Notes: generated by a model not told the origin, from the letters alone. Counted from the first letter of the stretch, positions 13,304-25,300 are shown. The stretch is DNA of 64,000 nucleotides from Cephalotrichum gorgonifer (GCA_900312665.1 ONZQ02000006.1:1198459-1262458); one strand, 5' to 3'. Made by a program: numbers and translations.

Positions 13304-16196
13304 ATGACGACGCCCGACGACAATTCATCTCCTGTCGGGTCTGGTATACTCGCAAAAGCGAATCGACTGCTCCGCTCGTCCTCGACTCGTTCCGATGGCA
13401 ATATTCTGCCATTGAGCAACCGGGCCAACACCTCCCCCCGGTCCAATCAGTTCGGTCAGGGCATCTTTGGGAGTGCGAACGATTCTGGCAGCCACACCGC
13501 CACCGACGCAAGCTATCGCGACACCACCACCTCTGGGAGCGGTGGCCCTCCCCCGAACGAGAAGAATGAGCCGGCGAACCCCACTGGTATCGATGGCCTG
13601 GGTCAGAATGGACGCGCCGGGGCCGCAGAGGGGGACGACCAGGGGTCTGTCGTAGACGGCAAGACCGCCAAGGTGAAAAGAAACATACTCGTGCGCTTCT
13701 ATCTCACCACGCGCGCCATACTCTTCCATAGCTACGTCAACCTGCTCCTCGTCTTCGTTCCCGCCGGAATCGCGGTGCAGGCCGTCCCCGGCGTGCCCGT
13801 CGGTGCGGTCTTTGCGATAAACTCCGTCGCCATTATCCCGCTTGCCGGGCTGCTGAGCCACGCCACCGAGAGTGTCGCTTCGAAGCTGGGCGATACGGTC
13901 GGCGCTTTGTTGAACGTCACGTTTGGTAATGCTGTGGAGTTGATTATCTTGTGAGTTTTTTTTCTCCCTGGGCAAGGTCTTTTGCATTGCAACTGGTTTC
14001 TTGAGTCTGAGCTTTTGTTTACTAACTATTTTGATGTAGTATGTAAGTTGCTCAGTATCCCTTTCCTCGGTGATGTTGAAAGATCTCCCCTGCATGTATG
14101 CGCCAAGGCGGGAGAGTGGCTTGGCCTCTCGTCTTGGCTGCCCTCTACGATCCACTTGATTACTGACGGGTCCACCATCTCGCGTCTAATAGTATCGCCC
14201 TTGCCAAGGTACGGTTTCTCAGAGAAGTAGGATGATGGGCAGAGGAAAAATATCTCTAACGTTGTGATAGGATGAAATCCGAATTGTTCAGGCCTCGTTG
14301 CTGGGCTCTATCTTGTCCAACCTGCTGCTCATCCTGGGCATGTGCTTCTTCCTTGGCGGACTACGCTATCGCGAGCAGGTAAGAGGGGGGGGCCTCTGTC
14401 GCCTGCAGCTCACGGTTTGAAAGAGAAGAATGTACGCAACGCTGACATGGTGGCGATAGCTCTACAACAGCACCGTCACACAGATGAGTGCGTGCCTGCT
14501 AAGTTTGAGCGTCATGAGTCTCGTACTCCCCGTAGGTGGCCCTGCCGATTTCTTCCGATGATCCGCCTGCTGACTATGGGTTACTTTTATCTTTGCGATA
14601 GACTGCCTTCCACGCCTCGTTTAGCGACACTGCCTTAGCTGACTCCGAGTCTTTGAAGATTAGCCGCGGATGCAGTGTGGTAAGTAGATGACCTGGTGTG
14701 ATGGATATGCCTGAACATATCCGTACGAAACCCGGAACGCTTACTTACAATTCGTGTCATTCCAGGTGCTACTACTTGTGTACTTTGTGTACCTCCTCTT
14801 CCAGCTCAAGTCTCACGCCTACATGTACGAATCGACACCGCAGCACATTGTCGATGCGGAGTCAACCCCGGGGCCTGCGGCGGGGTGGCTAGATACGTCC
14901 AGCTCCGAGGATAGCTCCTCGAGTGACTCGGACTCAGATAGCTCCAGATCGTCCCAGCATACCGTCCGCCAGAGGATGAAGAAGGTTCTCAGGGGCGGGA
15001 GGAGCAGAAAGTCCAGCTCATCTTCGTCAGACTCTACGGGAACGGCAAATACGAATGGAAAGCGGCCGACCGTCTCAGACGGGGCTGGTTCTAGCCGTGC
15101 CGACGGGGAAGCCGTTGTCGACGGAAGTGACGCCGACGAAGAAAACTACGAGAACCAGACGCGCTCTCGCCGCCGCCGTCGCTCGAAGGGGTACTTGAGG
15201 TATAAGCAGTATCAGCGGTACAAGCAGAGCCGCAAGGAGAGGAAGCAGAGGAGGAAGGCTCGAGAGAACCTTGGCGAAGAGAAAGAAGAAGAAGCGGCGA
15301 GTACCTCCGCTGCTCCCGCGGTCGCGGGCGATGGCGAGCCCAGTTCCGTTGCCGCGGCAGGGCTGTCGGGAGAGACAAGGAGGGTTGACTTCGCGGTCAC
15401 TGAAGAAAAGAGGAAACCCTCGTTCCCTCCCGCCCCTCTCAAGGGCGTGTCGATTAAGAACCTGGCACCCTCCGTCTTCGTCCAAGACTCTGACACGCCT
15501 GCCATCGTGCCGACCGGGCCCGTCCCGCGGGTCCGGTACGGCATCCGACGCACAAATTCGCTCCCGGACAGGCTTAACGCTCCGCATACCAATGCCTACC
15601 GCCCCCCCGGGGCGATGCTGCCGGCACATATCCCGCTCATCTCACTCACGAGCGGGGCAGCAGCCGAGGCGGCTCAGGACGACGAGGATAACTTCGATAA
15701 GCTGTCGACTGTATCGGCTGTGATCCTCCTTCTGGTATCCACTGGCCTCGTGGCGCTCTGCGCCGAGTTCGTGGTGGACTCAATCAATGAGGTGGTGGAG
15801 CAGGGAAGTGTGAAGGAGGCGTTCATCGGGCTGATCATCCTGCCCGTTGTGGGCAACGCGGCTGAGCACGTCACCGCCATCACGGTGGCGATGAAGAACA
15901 AGATGGACCTGGCGATCGGCGTGGCTGTCGGGAGCTCGATCCAGATCGCGCTGTTCGTGACGCCCCTGGTGGTGATGATCGGGTGGGCGATGGACAAGGA
16001 GATGACTCTCTACTTTACACTGTTCGAGACGGTGTGTTTGTTCGTGTCGGCCTTCATCGTGAACTTCCTGGTGCTTGACGGGAGGAGCAATTACCTGGAG
16101 GGGGCGCTGCTGATGTGCTCGTACGTCATCATCGGTGTCATCGCGTTCTATTACCCTAATGTGGACGAGACGAATGAGTTGGGGGGTGGGGCGTAG
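13304..16196 (+). CDS. Vacuolar Ca2+/H+ exchanger (VCX1/CAX family)
   Basis: Cation/proton antiporter expected to load Ca2+ into the vacuole in exchange for H+. Exons are 13304-13950, 14040-14042, 14193-14208, 14271-14378, 14460-14531, 14602-14679 and 14766-16196, encoding 784 residues. Both halves of the exchanger fold are present. The first carries GNAVE at residues 208-212, followed by the helix reading RIVQASLLGSILSN; the second carries GNAAEH at 671-676. The protein is much longer than yeast VCX1 for two reasons: a Ser/Gly-rich N-terminal extension of about 140 residues, and a loop of about 290 residues between the halves. The loop is rich in Ser/Asp, then Lys/Arg, and looks disordered and phosphorylatable. 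Exon 2 is a 3-nt microexon that supplies the second Ile-forming bases in ELIIFIIAL; skipping it stays in frame. Exon 3 is only 16 nt. Confidence 0.93.
14040..14042 (+). other. Putative 3-nt microexon of the Ca2+/H+ exchanger
   Basis: The bases TAT sit between an acceptor (branch site ACTAAC about 15 bases upstream, then GATGTAG) and an immediate consensus donor GTAAGT. Joining them to the TT at the end of exon 1 and the T opening at 14193 gives Phe-Ile-Ile. This matches the usual first exchanger repeat, where two Ile follow ELIIx. Leaving them out gives Phe-Ile only and keeps the frame. Confidence 0.7.
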
Positions 16197-17365
16197 GTGG
16201 ACCTTGGAGTAGGGAGTGGCTGGGGGGTTAATGGAAGAAGCTGGGGGAGGTGAAAAGGGGTGATCCAGGGAGGGATGGTGGCCTCGAGCCAGTTCCCCCA
16301 TGGGCTGAACGCCCGGTATATGAGAGTTGAAGAATAGAGAGTGGAGAGAATGAACGCCCCATGGGAGGCGCCATAGCTATCGCTACTAATTTCTCACTAT
16401 TGTGTAAGAAAAAAATACAAATAATCTTCTTTTTTGCGGCGATAATCATTTAGCCTGGCAGGGGGGGTTCTGTGTGAACTCGCTCTACGGGGCCGCTTTG
16501 CTTTTACGGCGTTTTGTGAATGTATTGATTCCTTTCCTTGGTAGGTTGTCATATGTACAGGTTTCCGTGACACCGATGCCACCAGCAAAGGGACCAACCT
16601 ACCTGCCCCTACCTACCCAAATTCTATATTAGGGTCTGTATTCCCGAGCCTTCCTAGCGTGGCCTGATGATTAAACTCCCCGACGCAAATGTAAGAAGTA
16701 ATGTCTTCCGCTTCTGGATTTATCCGGCTTCGTCGTATTAGCGGAGTAATATGGTGAGTTGAGTTTGGAATGGTGGCTTGGGAGGATAAAAGAGAGGACG
16801 AAGCCAGAAGCGGCGGGCGTTTTTTGTTTCGAAGGAATTCTGGCGTACTGTAATAATGCAAATACCAACACCAAGAGTAAGCGAGGTAATGATCGGGACT
16901 TCTTTGAATATCATGGGACTTTGAAACTCCACGAAACGGGTTTGGGTTTGTCTTGGCGCCGTGGGCTTCGCCTCCAGTGTACGCGTATAGTATACTACTC
17001 GTACGGTGAGATGAGATGAACACAGCCCACACTTACTGCCTATGGCCCCACTCCACCCACCCCATGCCAGAAACACTCATTATTACCATTCCATTACCCC
17101 AGCTTTCAGGGACCCTCAAAACGAGCATCCTGCCCCACCACCACCCTCGAAGCATAAGCTTCCCTTCCACCTCCCACCATTCACCGTCCGCCAAACTTGC
17201 ACAATCAGTTCTTCCACCTGCATATTCTCTGCATGTAAACCGCCTACCCACACGAGCCTGCGACAAGCGAAACGACATAACTAGCTAGAAACGAGCGAAA
17301 AAAAGAAACCGGATTGAAGTCCCACGCACGTTGCCCGGATCTGCGCGCATTCCCCTCGAGATTAA
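16197..17365. other. Intergenic region between exchanger and SPRY gene
   Basis: Contains the 3' region of the exchanger and the promoter of the SPRY-domain gene. From about 17040 to 17230 the plus strand is rich in C and T, typical of an ascomycete promoter or leader. No coding frame here is supported. Confidence 0.6.
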
Positions 17366-18931
17366 ATGTGCTTCGGATCGAGCGAGAAGGACGGCGAGGC
17401 GGTGGGGCCGAGACCTGCTCAGGGGGGTGGAGTTGGTAGCTCGGATAAGGTGGCGCATTCACAACAGCAGCAGTACGCTGCGCCGGCCGGATCTCCGCCG
17501 CCCCAACAGCAGTACGCCGCGCCGCCTGGCCCTCCTCCATCGCAGCAGTATGCTCCGCCGTCGAGTCCTCCGCCCCAGCAGTACAGTCCTCCAGCTGGGC
17601 CTCCTCCGTCGCAACAGTACGCCCCGCCGTCGGGTCCCCCGCCCCGGCAGGAATACGCTCCTCCATCGGGTACGCCTCCGTCTCAGCAGTACGCTCCTCC
17701 GAGTGGACCACCTCCCTCGCAGCACTACGCAGCGCCGTCCGGTCCTCCTCCGTCTCAACAGTACGCTCCACCGTCAAGTCCTCCACCCCAGCAGTACAGT
17801 CCTCCGACTGGGCCCCCTCCGTCGCAACAGTACGCCCCTCCATCGGGACCCCCGCCCAGGCAGGAATACGCTCCTCCGCCCGGTCCTCCTCCGTCCTCGC
17901 AGCAGAACTCACCTCCGAGTGGGCCCCCTCCGTCGCAGCAGTACGCAGCGCCACCCAGCCCACCTCCGGCCCGGGAAGAATACGCGCCCCCTCCAGGGCC
18001 CCCTCCCGCCCAGCAGCAGAACCAATACGCACCTCCCCCAGGACCCCCTTCCTACGCCCAAGACTATGCACCTCCTCCCAGCCCCCCGCCCCCGCAGCAA
18101 GACCCTGCGTCTAAGTCGAAACACGACTGGGAAATCGCCGTGCCTGACACCTCTCTCTTCCCCCCTCCGCCTGCCTTCTTCACCGGTTGGGACCGCAGCC
18201 CCTCCAGCAACGCGACGGAGGAGGAGGCGAAACGCGGCACAAAGTGGTGTCAGGATAACCCCCTCACCCCGCCCATGACCCTCGACGCCCTCGCGCTCTC
18301 GGCTCTACAGACACACGACATCAAGCTCATGAAGCCGTGGGGGTTCACGGGTCAGCTCCGGCATACCGGCCAGGGAGTCTGGGACCTGCAGACGAACAAG
18401 ACGTCGCCAGATAGCTGCGTGATCGGCTACCCGCCCCTCTATGCCGTCACGCTGCACTCGCCGCTCGCGAGCGGGAAGAAGAAGACGATCTACTACGAGG
18501 TGCACGTGCGGGACGACGGCGGGCGGGGCGAGACGACGGTCGCGCTGGGGTTCGTGGCCCTTCCCTACCCCAACTTTAGGCTGCCGGGCTGGCAGAGAGG
18601 GAGCATGGGGGTGCACGGGGACGACGGGCACAGGTTCGTCAACGACATGTGGGGGGGGCTTTCGTTCACGCAGCCGTTCAAGAGGGGAGAGACGTACGGT
18701 ATAGGGATGACATTCGAGCCGGTGGATGGCAAGATTGAGGTGGAGTGCTTCTTCACGAGAGGGGGGAAGCTAGATGGGAAGTGGGATCTACATGAGGAGC
18801 AGGACGCCGATGTGGAACTGGCCGTTACGGGGTTGGAGGGGTTCCATGATTTGAGCTCTGCGGTGGGGACGTACAAGGGGACCTCATTAGAGGTGGTGTT
18901 TGACCCGGCGAGGTGGAAGTATCGGCCGTAG
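17366..18931 (+). CDS. Proline-repeat SPRY-domain protein
   Basis: Single-exon gene of 521 residues. Residues 32-250 are low-complexity repeats built from units such as QQYAPPSGPPP, with Ser/Ala/Tyr substitutions. The C-terminal 170 residues form a SPRY domain: an LGFVALPYPNF core strand starts near 394, followed by WQRGSMGVHGDDGH and a GETYGIGM segment near 443. Fungal SPRY proteins with such low-complexity arms include SSH4/EAR1-type cargo adaptors, but I see no convincing transmembrane segment, so that role is only a possibility. The N-terminus MCFGSS has a cysteine at position 2 that could be lipidated (inference). The repeats make the antisense strand open too, which is an artefact. The SPRY call is firm; the cellular role is unknown. 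Confidence 0.85.
   Translation: MCFGSSEKDGEAVGPRPAQGGGVGSSDKVAHSQQQQYAAPAGSPPPQQQYAAPPGPPPSQQYAPPSSPPPQQYSPPAGPPPSQQYAPPSGPPPRQEYAPPSGTPPSQQYAPPSGPPPSQHYAAPSGPPPSQQYAPPSSPPPQQYSPPTGPPPSQQYAPPSGPPPRQEYAPPPGPPPSSQQNSPPSGPPPSQQYAAPPSPPPAREEYAPPPGPPPAQQQNQYAPPPGPPSYAQDYAPPPSPPPPQQDPASKSKHDWEIAVPDTSLFPPPPAFFTGWDRSPSSNATEEEAKRGTKWCQDNPLTPPMTLDALALSALQTHDIKLMKPWGFTGQLRHTGQGVWDLQTNKTSPDSCVIGYPPLYAVTLHSPLASGKKKTIYYEVHVRDDGGRGETTVALGFVALPYPNFRLPGWQRGSMGVHGDDGHRFVNDMWGGLSFTQPFKRGETYGIGMTFEPVDGKIEVECFFTRGGKLDGKWDLHEEQDADVELAVTGLEGFHDLSSAVGTYKGTSLEVVFDPARWKYRP
17460..18105 (+). repeat. In-frame proline/glutamine coding repeat
   Basis: Degenerate tandem units of about 33-45 bases encode Q-Q-Y-A-P-P-x-G-P-P-P variants, about 15 units. 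Some longer blocks (the units reading SSPPPQQYSPP and PSGPPPRQEYAPP) occur twice, about 200 bases apart, which suggests segmental duplication within the array. Copy number is likely to vary between strains. Confidence 0.9.
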
Positions 18932-19795
18932 AGGCGGGGTCATGAGTGGACCCGAGGCTGGACTGGGACGGAGTGGACCGGGGTTGGTTTGGGTGCTTTT
19001 TCTGACAATGGTTGGGTGGTAGCGCTTGCCTGCTTTACAAGTATTGCTTAGCCAGCAACTGGCTCTCATTCATAGATTCATCCATAATACTGTTTCTCAT
19101 TGGCCAATGCTCTTTAGTATTAGCTTGGTATCCGCGTTGACTGAACGTCCGACGTCGGCATCTCCTTGTAGCTGACCCATGAATGCAGAAAAGGAAGAGG
19201 GAAGCAGGTAAGAGGAGGGAGAGAGGGGGTGGTAGAGAGTATAGGAGTAGCAAGGCGGGTATACTCCTCATAATAGATCGAGAGACAGGCTAGGTATGAG
19301 GACCTGGACCTATGGGATAATGCCGGAATCAGCGGAGCACCCAGACCGCGGATAAGCCGAGCCTTCAACGGCTACTGGGCCGGAGACGCGGAGCTAGGTT
19401 CGAAGGCCCCCGGGGTGGCGCTAGTAAAGCCGAAATACTCCGGCTCTCTATGGTCCAATTTTGGGGGGAGCTCGTGGAGAAGAATTACCGGAGGACCGAA
19501 AGGTGGGGCCCCTGATCTGATCCGATCCGCGACTACTCAGCTGGCAAAAAAGACTGCGCTGCTCGCGCTGGACAAATTTCCAACCTCGCACGTCATCTTC
19601 CCCCTCCTGCGCGGCGCGCTTTCTCCCTCCTCCATCGCGATTTCAATCGTGCATTTCCTACTTCAGCACAGGCGCACGACCGCTGAATTGGATTTCTGCA
19701 ACCTTCACCTCGGGCGCTAATCACTGGGCCCATCCTCTTCGAGAGCGTCCGATCCCAACCAAAGCCAGCCTCCATCGGAGCACCGAACACCCAAC
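18932..19795. other. Intergenic region upstream of D-lactate dehydrogenase
   Basis: Includes the SPRY gene 3' region and the promoter of the downstream dehydrogenase. No frame resembles a gene, and I saw no RNA gene. Confidence 0.6.
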
Positions 19796-21988
19796 ATGTC
19801 GTCTCTTCGCTCGCGCCCCGCGCAGCTCTCCCTCCGCGGCGTCCGATGCGCCACGCCCACACTCCAGTCCGCCGCGCTGCTCAGCAGGACGCAGCTGCGC
19901 TTCGCGTCCGAGGCTAAGCCGCCGCGCCCGCCGACGAACGAGGACAAGACGGGCAGGTCGTTCCACGGCCAGATGCTTGGGAGTATATCGCACAGGATAA
20001 AGAGGGAGAGGGAGGAGCTAGACCGGTGGTCCGAGTTCCAGGACAAGAGGTCCGCAGGGACGAACTGGGCCTTTACGTTTGGTGAGCATCCCCGGCTCCC
20101 CTAGAACAAATCTCGCGCGCATAGTAAGCCCAAGTCGCTAACTTCTATCTTCTCCGGGTTTGCAGCCTTCCTCTTCACGACGGGTGTTTCATACTACCTC
20201 GGTTCCCTCACCCCGGCCAAGCCCGAAGAGACCTCGACACTACCACTAAGCGAGACCACGCCCCCGAGGCACCTCGCCAACGTCGAGAACCTCCAAGCCG
20301 CGTGGGCCGACTTTGTGGCGCTATTAGGCAAGGAGCACGTTAGCACCTCCGAGAACGACCTCAAGTTCCACGCCACCTCCACCTGGTCCTCGCACCCGGC
20401 GCGCCCCGACGAGAAGCCCTTCCTGGTTGTGTACCCCGCGACAACAGAGGATGTCTCGAACATCATGAAGATATGCCACGAGAGGCGTCTGCCCGTCGTG
20501 GGCTTCAGCGGCGGCACGAGTCTCGAAGGCCACTTCACCCCGACGAGGGGCGGTGTCTGCGTTGACTTCGGCCGCATGAACAAGATCGTCGCGATGCACG
20601 CGGACGACCTCGACGTCGTGGTGCAGCCCGCCGTCGGGTGGGAGGCGCTGAACGACCACCTCGCCGAGCACAACCTCTTCTTCCCGCCCGACCCGGGCCC
20701 GGGCGCCATGATCGGCGGCATGGTGGGCACGGGGTGCTCCGGCACCAACGCGTACAGGTACGGCACCATGCGGGAGTGGGTCCTCAGCCTGACCGTCGTC
20801 CTCGCGGACGGCACGATCATCAAGACGAGGCAGAGGCCGCGGAAGAGCTCGGCCGGCTACGACCTCACGAAGCTGTTCATCGGGTCCGAGGGCACGCTGG
20901 GGCTCGTGACGGAGGCGACGCTCAAGGTCACCGTGAAGCCGCCGCACACGAGCGTGGCGGTCGCGTCGTTCCCGTCCATCCGGCACGCGGCGTCGTGCGT
21001 GGCCAAGGTCGTCGGGGGCGGGATCCCCATCGCGGCCATCGAGATCCTCGACGACAACCAGATGAAGTGCATCAACGACACGGGGGCGACGCAGAGGCAG
21101 TGGCCCGAGGCGCCGACGCTGTTCTTCAAGTTCGGCGGCACGGCCGCGGGCGTGAAGGAGCAGGTCGGGCAGGTGAAGGGCCTCGCCAAGGCGGCCGGCA
21201 GCCAGACGTTCGAGTTTGCGAGGAACGACGAGGAGGCGCAGGACCTGTGGAGCGCGAGGAAGGAGGCGCTCTGGAGCGCCATGGCGGCCAAGGGCGAGGG
21301 TGATCGGGTCTGGACCGGCGACGTGGCCGTGCCGATGAGCCGGCTGCCGGACATCATCGAGGAGACGAAGGAGGACATGAGCAAGAGTGGGCTGTTCGGG
21401 ACGATCGTGGGGCATGTTGGTGACGGAAACTTCCACCGTGGGTTTTTCTTTTCCTCCGTCCGGGTGTCGGATGTATGTGATCTGGAGACTCTGCTAACAT
21501 CGAGGATATAGTCATCCTTATGTACAATGACAAGCAGAGGGCGAAGGCCGAGGCGGTGGTTCACAAGATGGTCAAGAGGGCCGTTGAGCTCGAGGGGACG
21601 GTCACTGTATGTTGATCCCCTGCTACTTCTTCTCTCTCACCTCCCGCTGCGGAGATGGGTATGGCTAACCTAGTATAGGGCGAGCACGGAGTTGGCCTTG
21701 TCAAGAGGGACTATCTCAGCCACGAGCTAGGCGAGTCCACGGTCGACGCCATGCGACAGGTATGTTCTTGAGAGACACCAGCGCAGATCTTCCCCCCACT
21801 CCCCAATCCCTTCACCATCACCTTCCGAAAACCCAAACTCGACAACGCCCCTAGTAGGTGGCCTCAAAAGCCCTGGGACTAACGAAGTGAAACAGATCAA
21901 AAAGGCGCTCGACCCGTTGTGTATCCTGAACTGCGACAAGGTGGTTAGGATGCAGCAGCCCAAGAAGGGCGAGGTCCATGAGTGGTAA
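19796..21988 (+). CDS. DLD1: Mitochondrial D-lactate dehydrogenase (cytochrome), DLD1-like
   Basis: FAD flavoprotein oxidising D-lactate to pyruvate with cytochrome c as acceptor, expected in the mitochondrial inner membrane. Exons 19796-20081, 20166-21437, 21512-21606, 21679-21759 and 21896-21988 give 608 residues, close to yeast Dld1. The first 37 residues are Arg/Ser-rich without acidic residues, as in a mitochondrial presequence. A hydrophobic segment (about 93-112, AFTFAFLFTTGVSYYLG) would anchor it. The FAD-binding domain includes GFSGGTSLEGH from about 208, GCSGTNAYRYGTMREW and GSEGTLGLVTEATL. The substrate domain ends with GHVGDGNFH and GEHGVGLVKRDYL. Introns are 72-136 nt. The gene converges with the GH115 gene, 372 bp away. 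Confidence 0.95.
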
Positions 21989-22360
21989 AGGATGTTCTCA
22001 CGCTGTGTGAGATGGCTCCGATACACAGAGGGGAACAGGGAGAGAGCCTGCAGAAGGATTTAGCCATGCCCGCGGGGTTGGTTGGCATAAATAAACCCAG
22101 CCTTAAAGGCATCGCGGGGAAGATTTGTTTTGTAGGACTAGATATAGTGTCATATCCTTTCCACTCGCGCAATACTGTAGACAATGTCACCTATCATTTC
22201 ATAAGACATGCTGTTCACACACATACACACACACACGCGAGCATGCTAAGGCCAAACTTTGCAACCAGTCCGCTTATATAGTGTTTTTGTCTCGGCTCAC
22301 CAGCCTACTAACTTAATTAGACTACGATTAAGAACAAGAAGAAGAAGAAGAAGAAGCCTC
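21989..22360. repeat. Convergent intergenic region with CA and GAA repeats
   Basis: This 372-bp spacer between two convergent stop codons holds an AC dinucleotide run (about 22214-22237) and a GAA run (about 22331-22357) that ends just before the GH115 stop codon. It should contain both polyadenylation regions. No gene is seen. Confidence 0.8.
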
Positions 22361-25300
22361 CTACGCCGCGGCGAGCGCGCTCCCGCCCAACGTACCAGGG
22401 GCATCCCTGAAGGTCGTCCTCCCGGCGCCGACCGAGTCCGTGCCGGCGAGGAAGCTCTCGGGCGGACCGAAGAACGAGGTGCGGACCCCGCCGAGGTTGA
22501 TGACGATCTTCTGCACGATGATGGAGGGGAGGAGCGTCCATATGCGGAGGGTGTACTCCCCCTCGGCGGGCACGTCGAAGGACGAGGTTGTGACGTTGGA
22601 CCGGAGGCCCCAGGCAGAGTCGGAGACGGCGCTGTCCCAGTCCCTCGGGGACCCGCCGCCCACCGTCCTGCCCACGGGCGTCACGTGCTTGGGCTCCACC
22701 GGGCTCGAGGAGGAGGACGGGTAGAGCGCGATGGCGTACTCGAGCGGGTTGAAGTCGCCGAGGTAGTTCTGCGTGGGGGAGATGTAGAGGGTCACGTTCG
22801 CGGCGGAGATGTTGGTGTAGAGGTAGAGGTTGTACTCCAGGGCGGGGGCGTTCTCGAGGGCGAGCTTCTCGATGCCGTAGGGCACGAGGCCCACGCCGCT
22901 GCCCGTGCGGCCGTAGTTCTTGAAGGTGTGATACGTCACCTCCTTCTCCTCGCTGTCGTCGTCCCTCTTGGACGGGGACGTCGACGACGCGGCGGGGACG
23001 ATGCGCTGGTAGTGCGCGGCCTCGATGGAGACCACGCGGTCGCTCTCAACGAAGCCCACGAAGCCCTCCGGCGGGGCAGCGCGCGCCTGGACGGGGACCA
23101 GGATGCGCGCCTCGGGGTAGGCATACCTGTCGAAGCCGCGGCAGGGGGTGGTGACGTTGATGTACACCTTCTTGGAGGTGAAGTCCGCCGGCAGGGCATC
23201 CCAGTCCACGGAGATAGTCACGCGGGTGTCCCCGCCGTCGGGGCCCACGGTCCCGGCGGTCTCGGAGAGGGTGAGCCACGACACCTCGGGGCTGGCGTTC
23301 CACTCGCACGTCTCGGTGCCGCGGGAGAAGACGTCGAAGTACCGGGACGCGGGTCCGTAGGGCTCCAGTGGGGGGACCTCGAGGTCCGAGGAGGAGTTGG
23401 AGTGCCACTGGTCGTCTCCGGGGACGGTGCCGTTGGAGCCCTCGGCGCCGAAGCCGACGTGGCCGGCGAGAGAGTTGCGAGTCGTCTGGACGTAGCGCAT
23501 CGGCGGGAGGGTGTTGCGCATGGGTTGCTGCCAGTAGCTTTCGTAGTTGACGTGAGTTTCTGGGGAAAGCGAGTTAGTTCCGGCTGGTTTCCATTCAAGC
23601 TTCTTCTAGAAGTTCTGCAGGTGGGAAGAATGGGAAGGAACAACTCACGATCGAGCATGTGGGCCCACTTGCCGTCCAGCAAGGCGTCCCAGGTGTCCGT
23701 TAAGTTCGAGTCTTCGTTCAAGAGGTCGATATTATTGAAGAGGAGGTCATTGGCAGTGTTCCTCTTCTGGCCGGCGTAGAGTGCGTTCCTCGCGGCCACT
23801 ATGTTAATCTTGGTCACGATCTCGCCGGCCGTGATGGGGTGCAGGACGGTCTGGAAGAAGGAGGCCCTGGTCGCCTCATCGAGCTTCTCCGACACCGCCT
23901 CGGCGTCGAGCCTCAGCTCCTCCCACTGGGCGAGCACCGACTCGGCCTCGTAGTAGTTGATTGCGCTGTACACATGGGGCTCGAGGAGCTCGAACTTCTT
24001 CCGCGACGCATACATGCCGTACCGGGTCATGATGGCCGCCACCTCCGCCGCCACCTCCGCTCCGTACTCGCGAGCGGCCCAGGCCTCGAGCCAGTCGTCC
24101 GTGGCATCGATTGTCCATTTTTCCGTGTCGTAAGCGAGATCAAGGAAGTGCGAGATGGGTAGCTCGAGCGGGCGGAGGTCGCCCACGTTAACCACCCAAA
24201 TCCTGTCGGCGCCGCGGGACTTGGCGAGCTGGAGCTGCTCCGCCGACTTGTGGAGCTGGATCGTATTAATCCACTTGTAATCTCTAGGTCCGCCTACATA
24301 ATCGAAGTGATAGTATCTGGGATACGTTAGTTACTAGAATGTTTTAGAGGACCTCCTGTTGATATCTTACACGCCTGCCCCGCCAGACCTCTCCGTCTCG
24401 TTGGCGAGCGGAAGGCGGCGCACGTTGCCCCAGTTGTCGTCAGACCAGAGGAGAGTGATAGATTCGGGCACTTGGAGGCCCTTCTCCTGGTACTGCTGTA
24501 CCTCCTTGTACAGGCACCACGTCTGCGGCACGGTGTCGACGTCGACCTCCAGGATATCCTCGATTATCTGGCGCTGGTTGTGTACGAGCTCCTCGAGCAT
24601 GAGCAGCAGGGCGTCGAGCCCGAGCCCGCCCTCGATGGCGGTGTCACCAGTGCCGCGCATGGCCATGGTGAACAGGCTGTTGCGCGCGTAGGGCTTCGCG
24701 CGCCTAGTACCGACGCGGAAGTACTCGTCGATGGTCTTATTGTTGAGGTTGTACGCCCACTGGCTTTTATAGTACGTGCTGAACTCGTTCTGTGCGCGCA
24801 TCATGGGCTCCGTGTGCGAGGAGCCCAGGACGATCTCGTAAGCGTCGGCGAGAGGCTGGCTCAGCGGGTCGTCGGTGTAGAGCATCGTTCCCCAGAGGGC
24901 GGGCCAGAGGTAGTTGGCGCGCAGGCGGAGGAGAAGCTCGTAGACCATGGCGTAGAACTCGTGGTTGTAGCCGGCGGCGCCGTTCCAGGAGTCGGGGAAG
25001 TTGGTGCTTTACCACGATGGTCTGGTCAGTACGGGAGAGGTTTCCATCCTGTATCTGGTTAAAATAAAGGGGAGAACTCACCTGACCCAGTTGCTCAGGC
25101 CGGGCTGCTCATCGTTGATGAAGATACCCCGGTACTTCACAGACGGCGAGCGCTGTACCTTGCCCTCGCCGAGAGCATAGATTTCAGTGTGCTTATCCGT
25201 CGGGACATCGGCCCAGAAGTACCACGGGCTCACGCCAATCTGCTCGCTGACATCGTAGATGCCGAATATGGTGCCCCTGGGGTCCGCGCCAGCAATGACG

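Noticed and set aside
17244..18071. Long minus-strand frame opposite the SPRY gene repeats
   Set aside because: It is the mirror of the CCT/CAG-rich coding repeat, which lacks stop codons in all phases. The plus strand encodes a recognisable domain.
19385..19411. GGTTCGAAGG, another tRNA-like B box
   Set aside because: No pairing T stem and no upstream A box at a suitable distance.
20324..21436. 370-codon minus-strand frame opposite D-lactate dehydrogenase
   Set aside because: Arg/His/Gly-rich composition and perfect overlap with conserved FAD-domain exons mark it as a shadow caused by G/C-ending codons.
22259..23779. 506-codon plus-strand frame opposite the GH115 last exon
   Set aside because: Composition is Gly/Glu/Val/Arg low complexity and it overlaps a conserved C-terminal domain on the minus strand.
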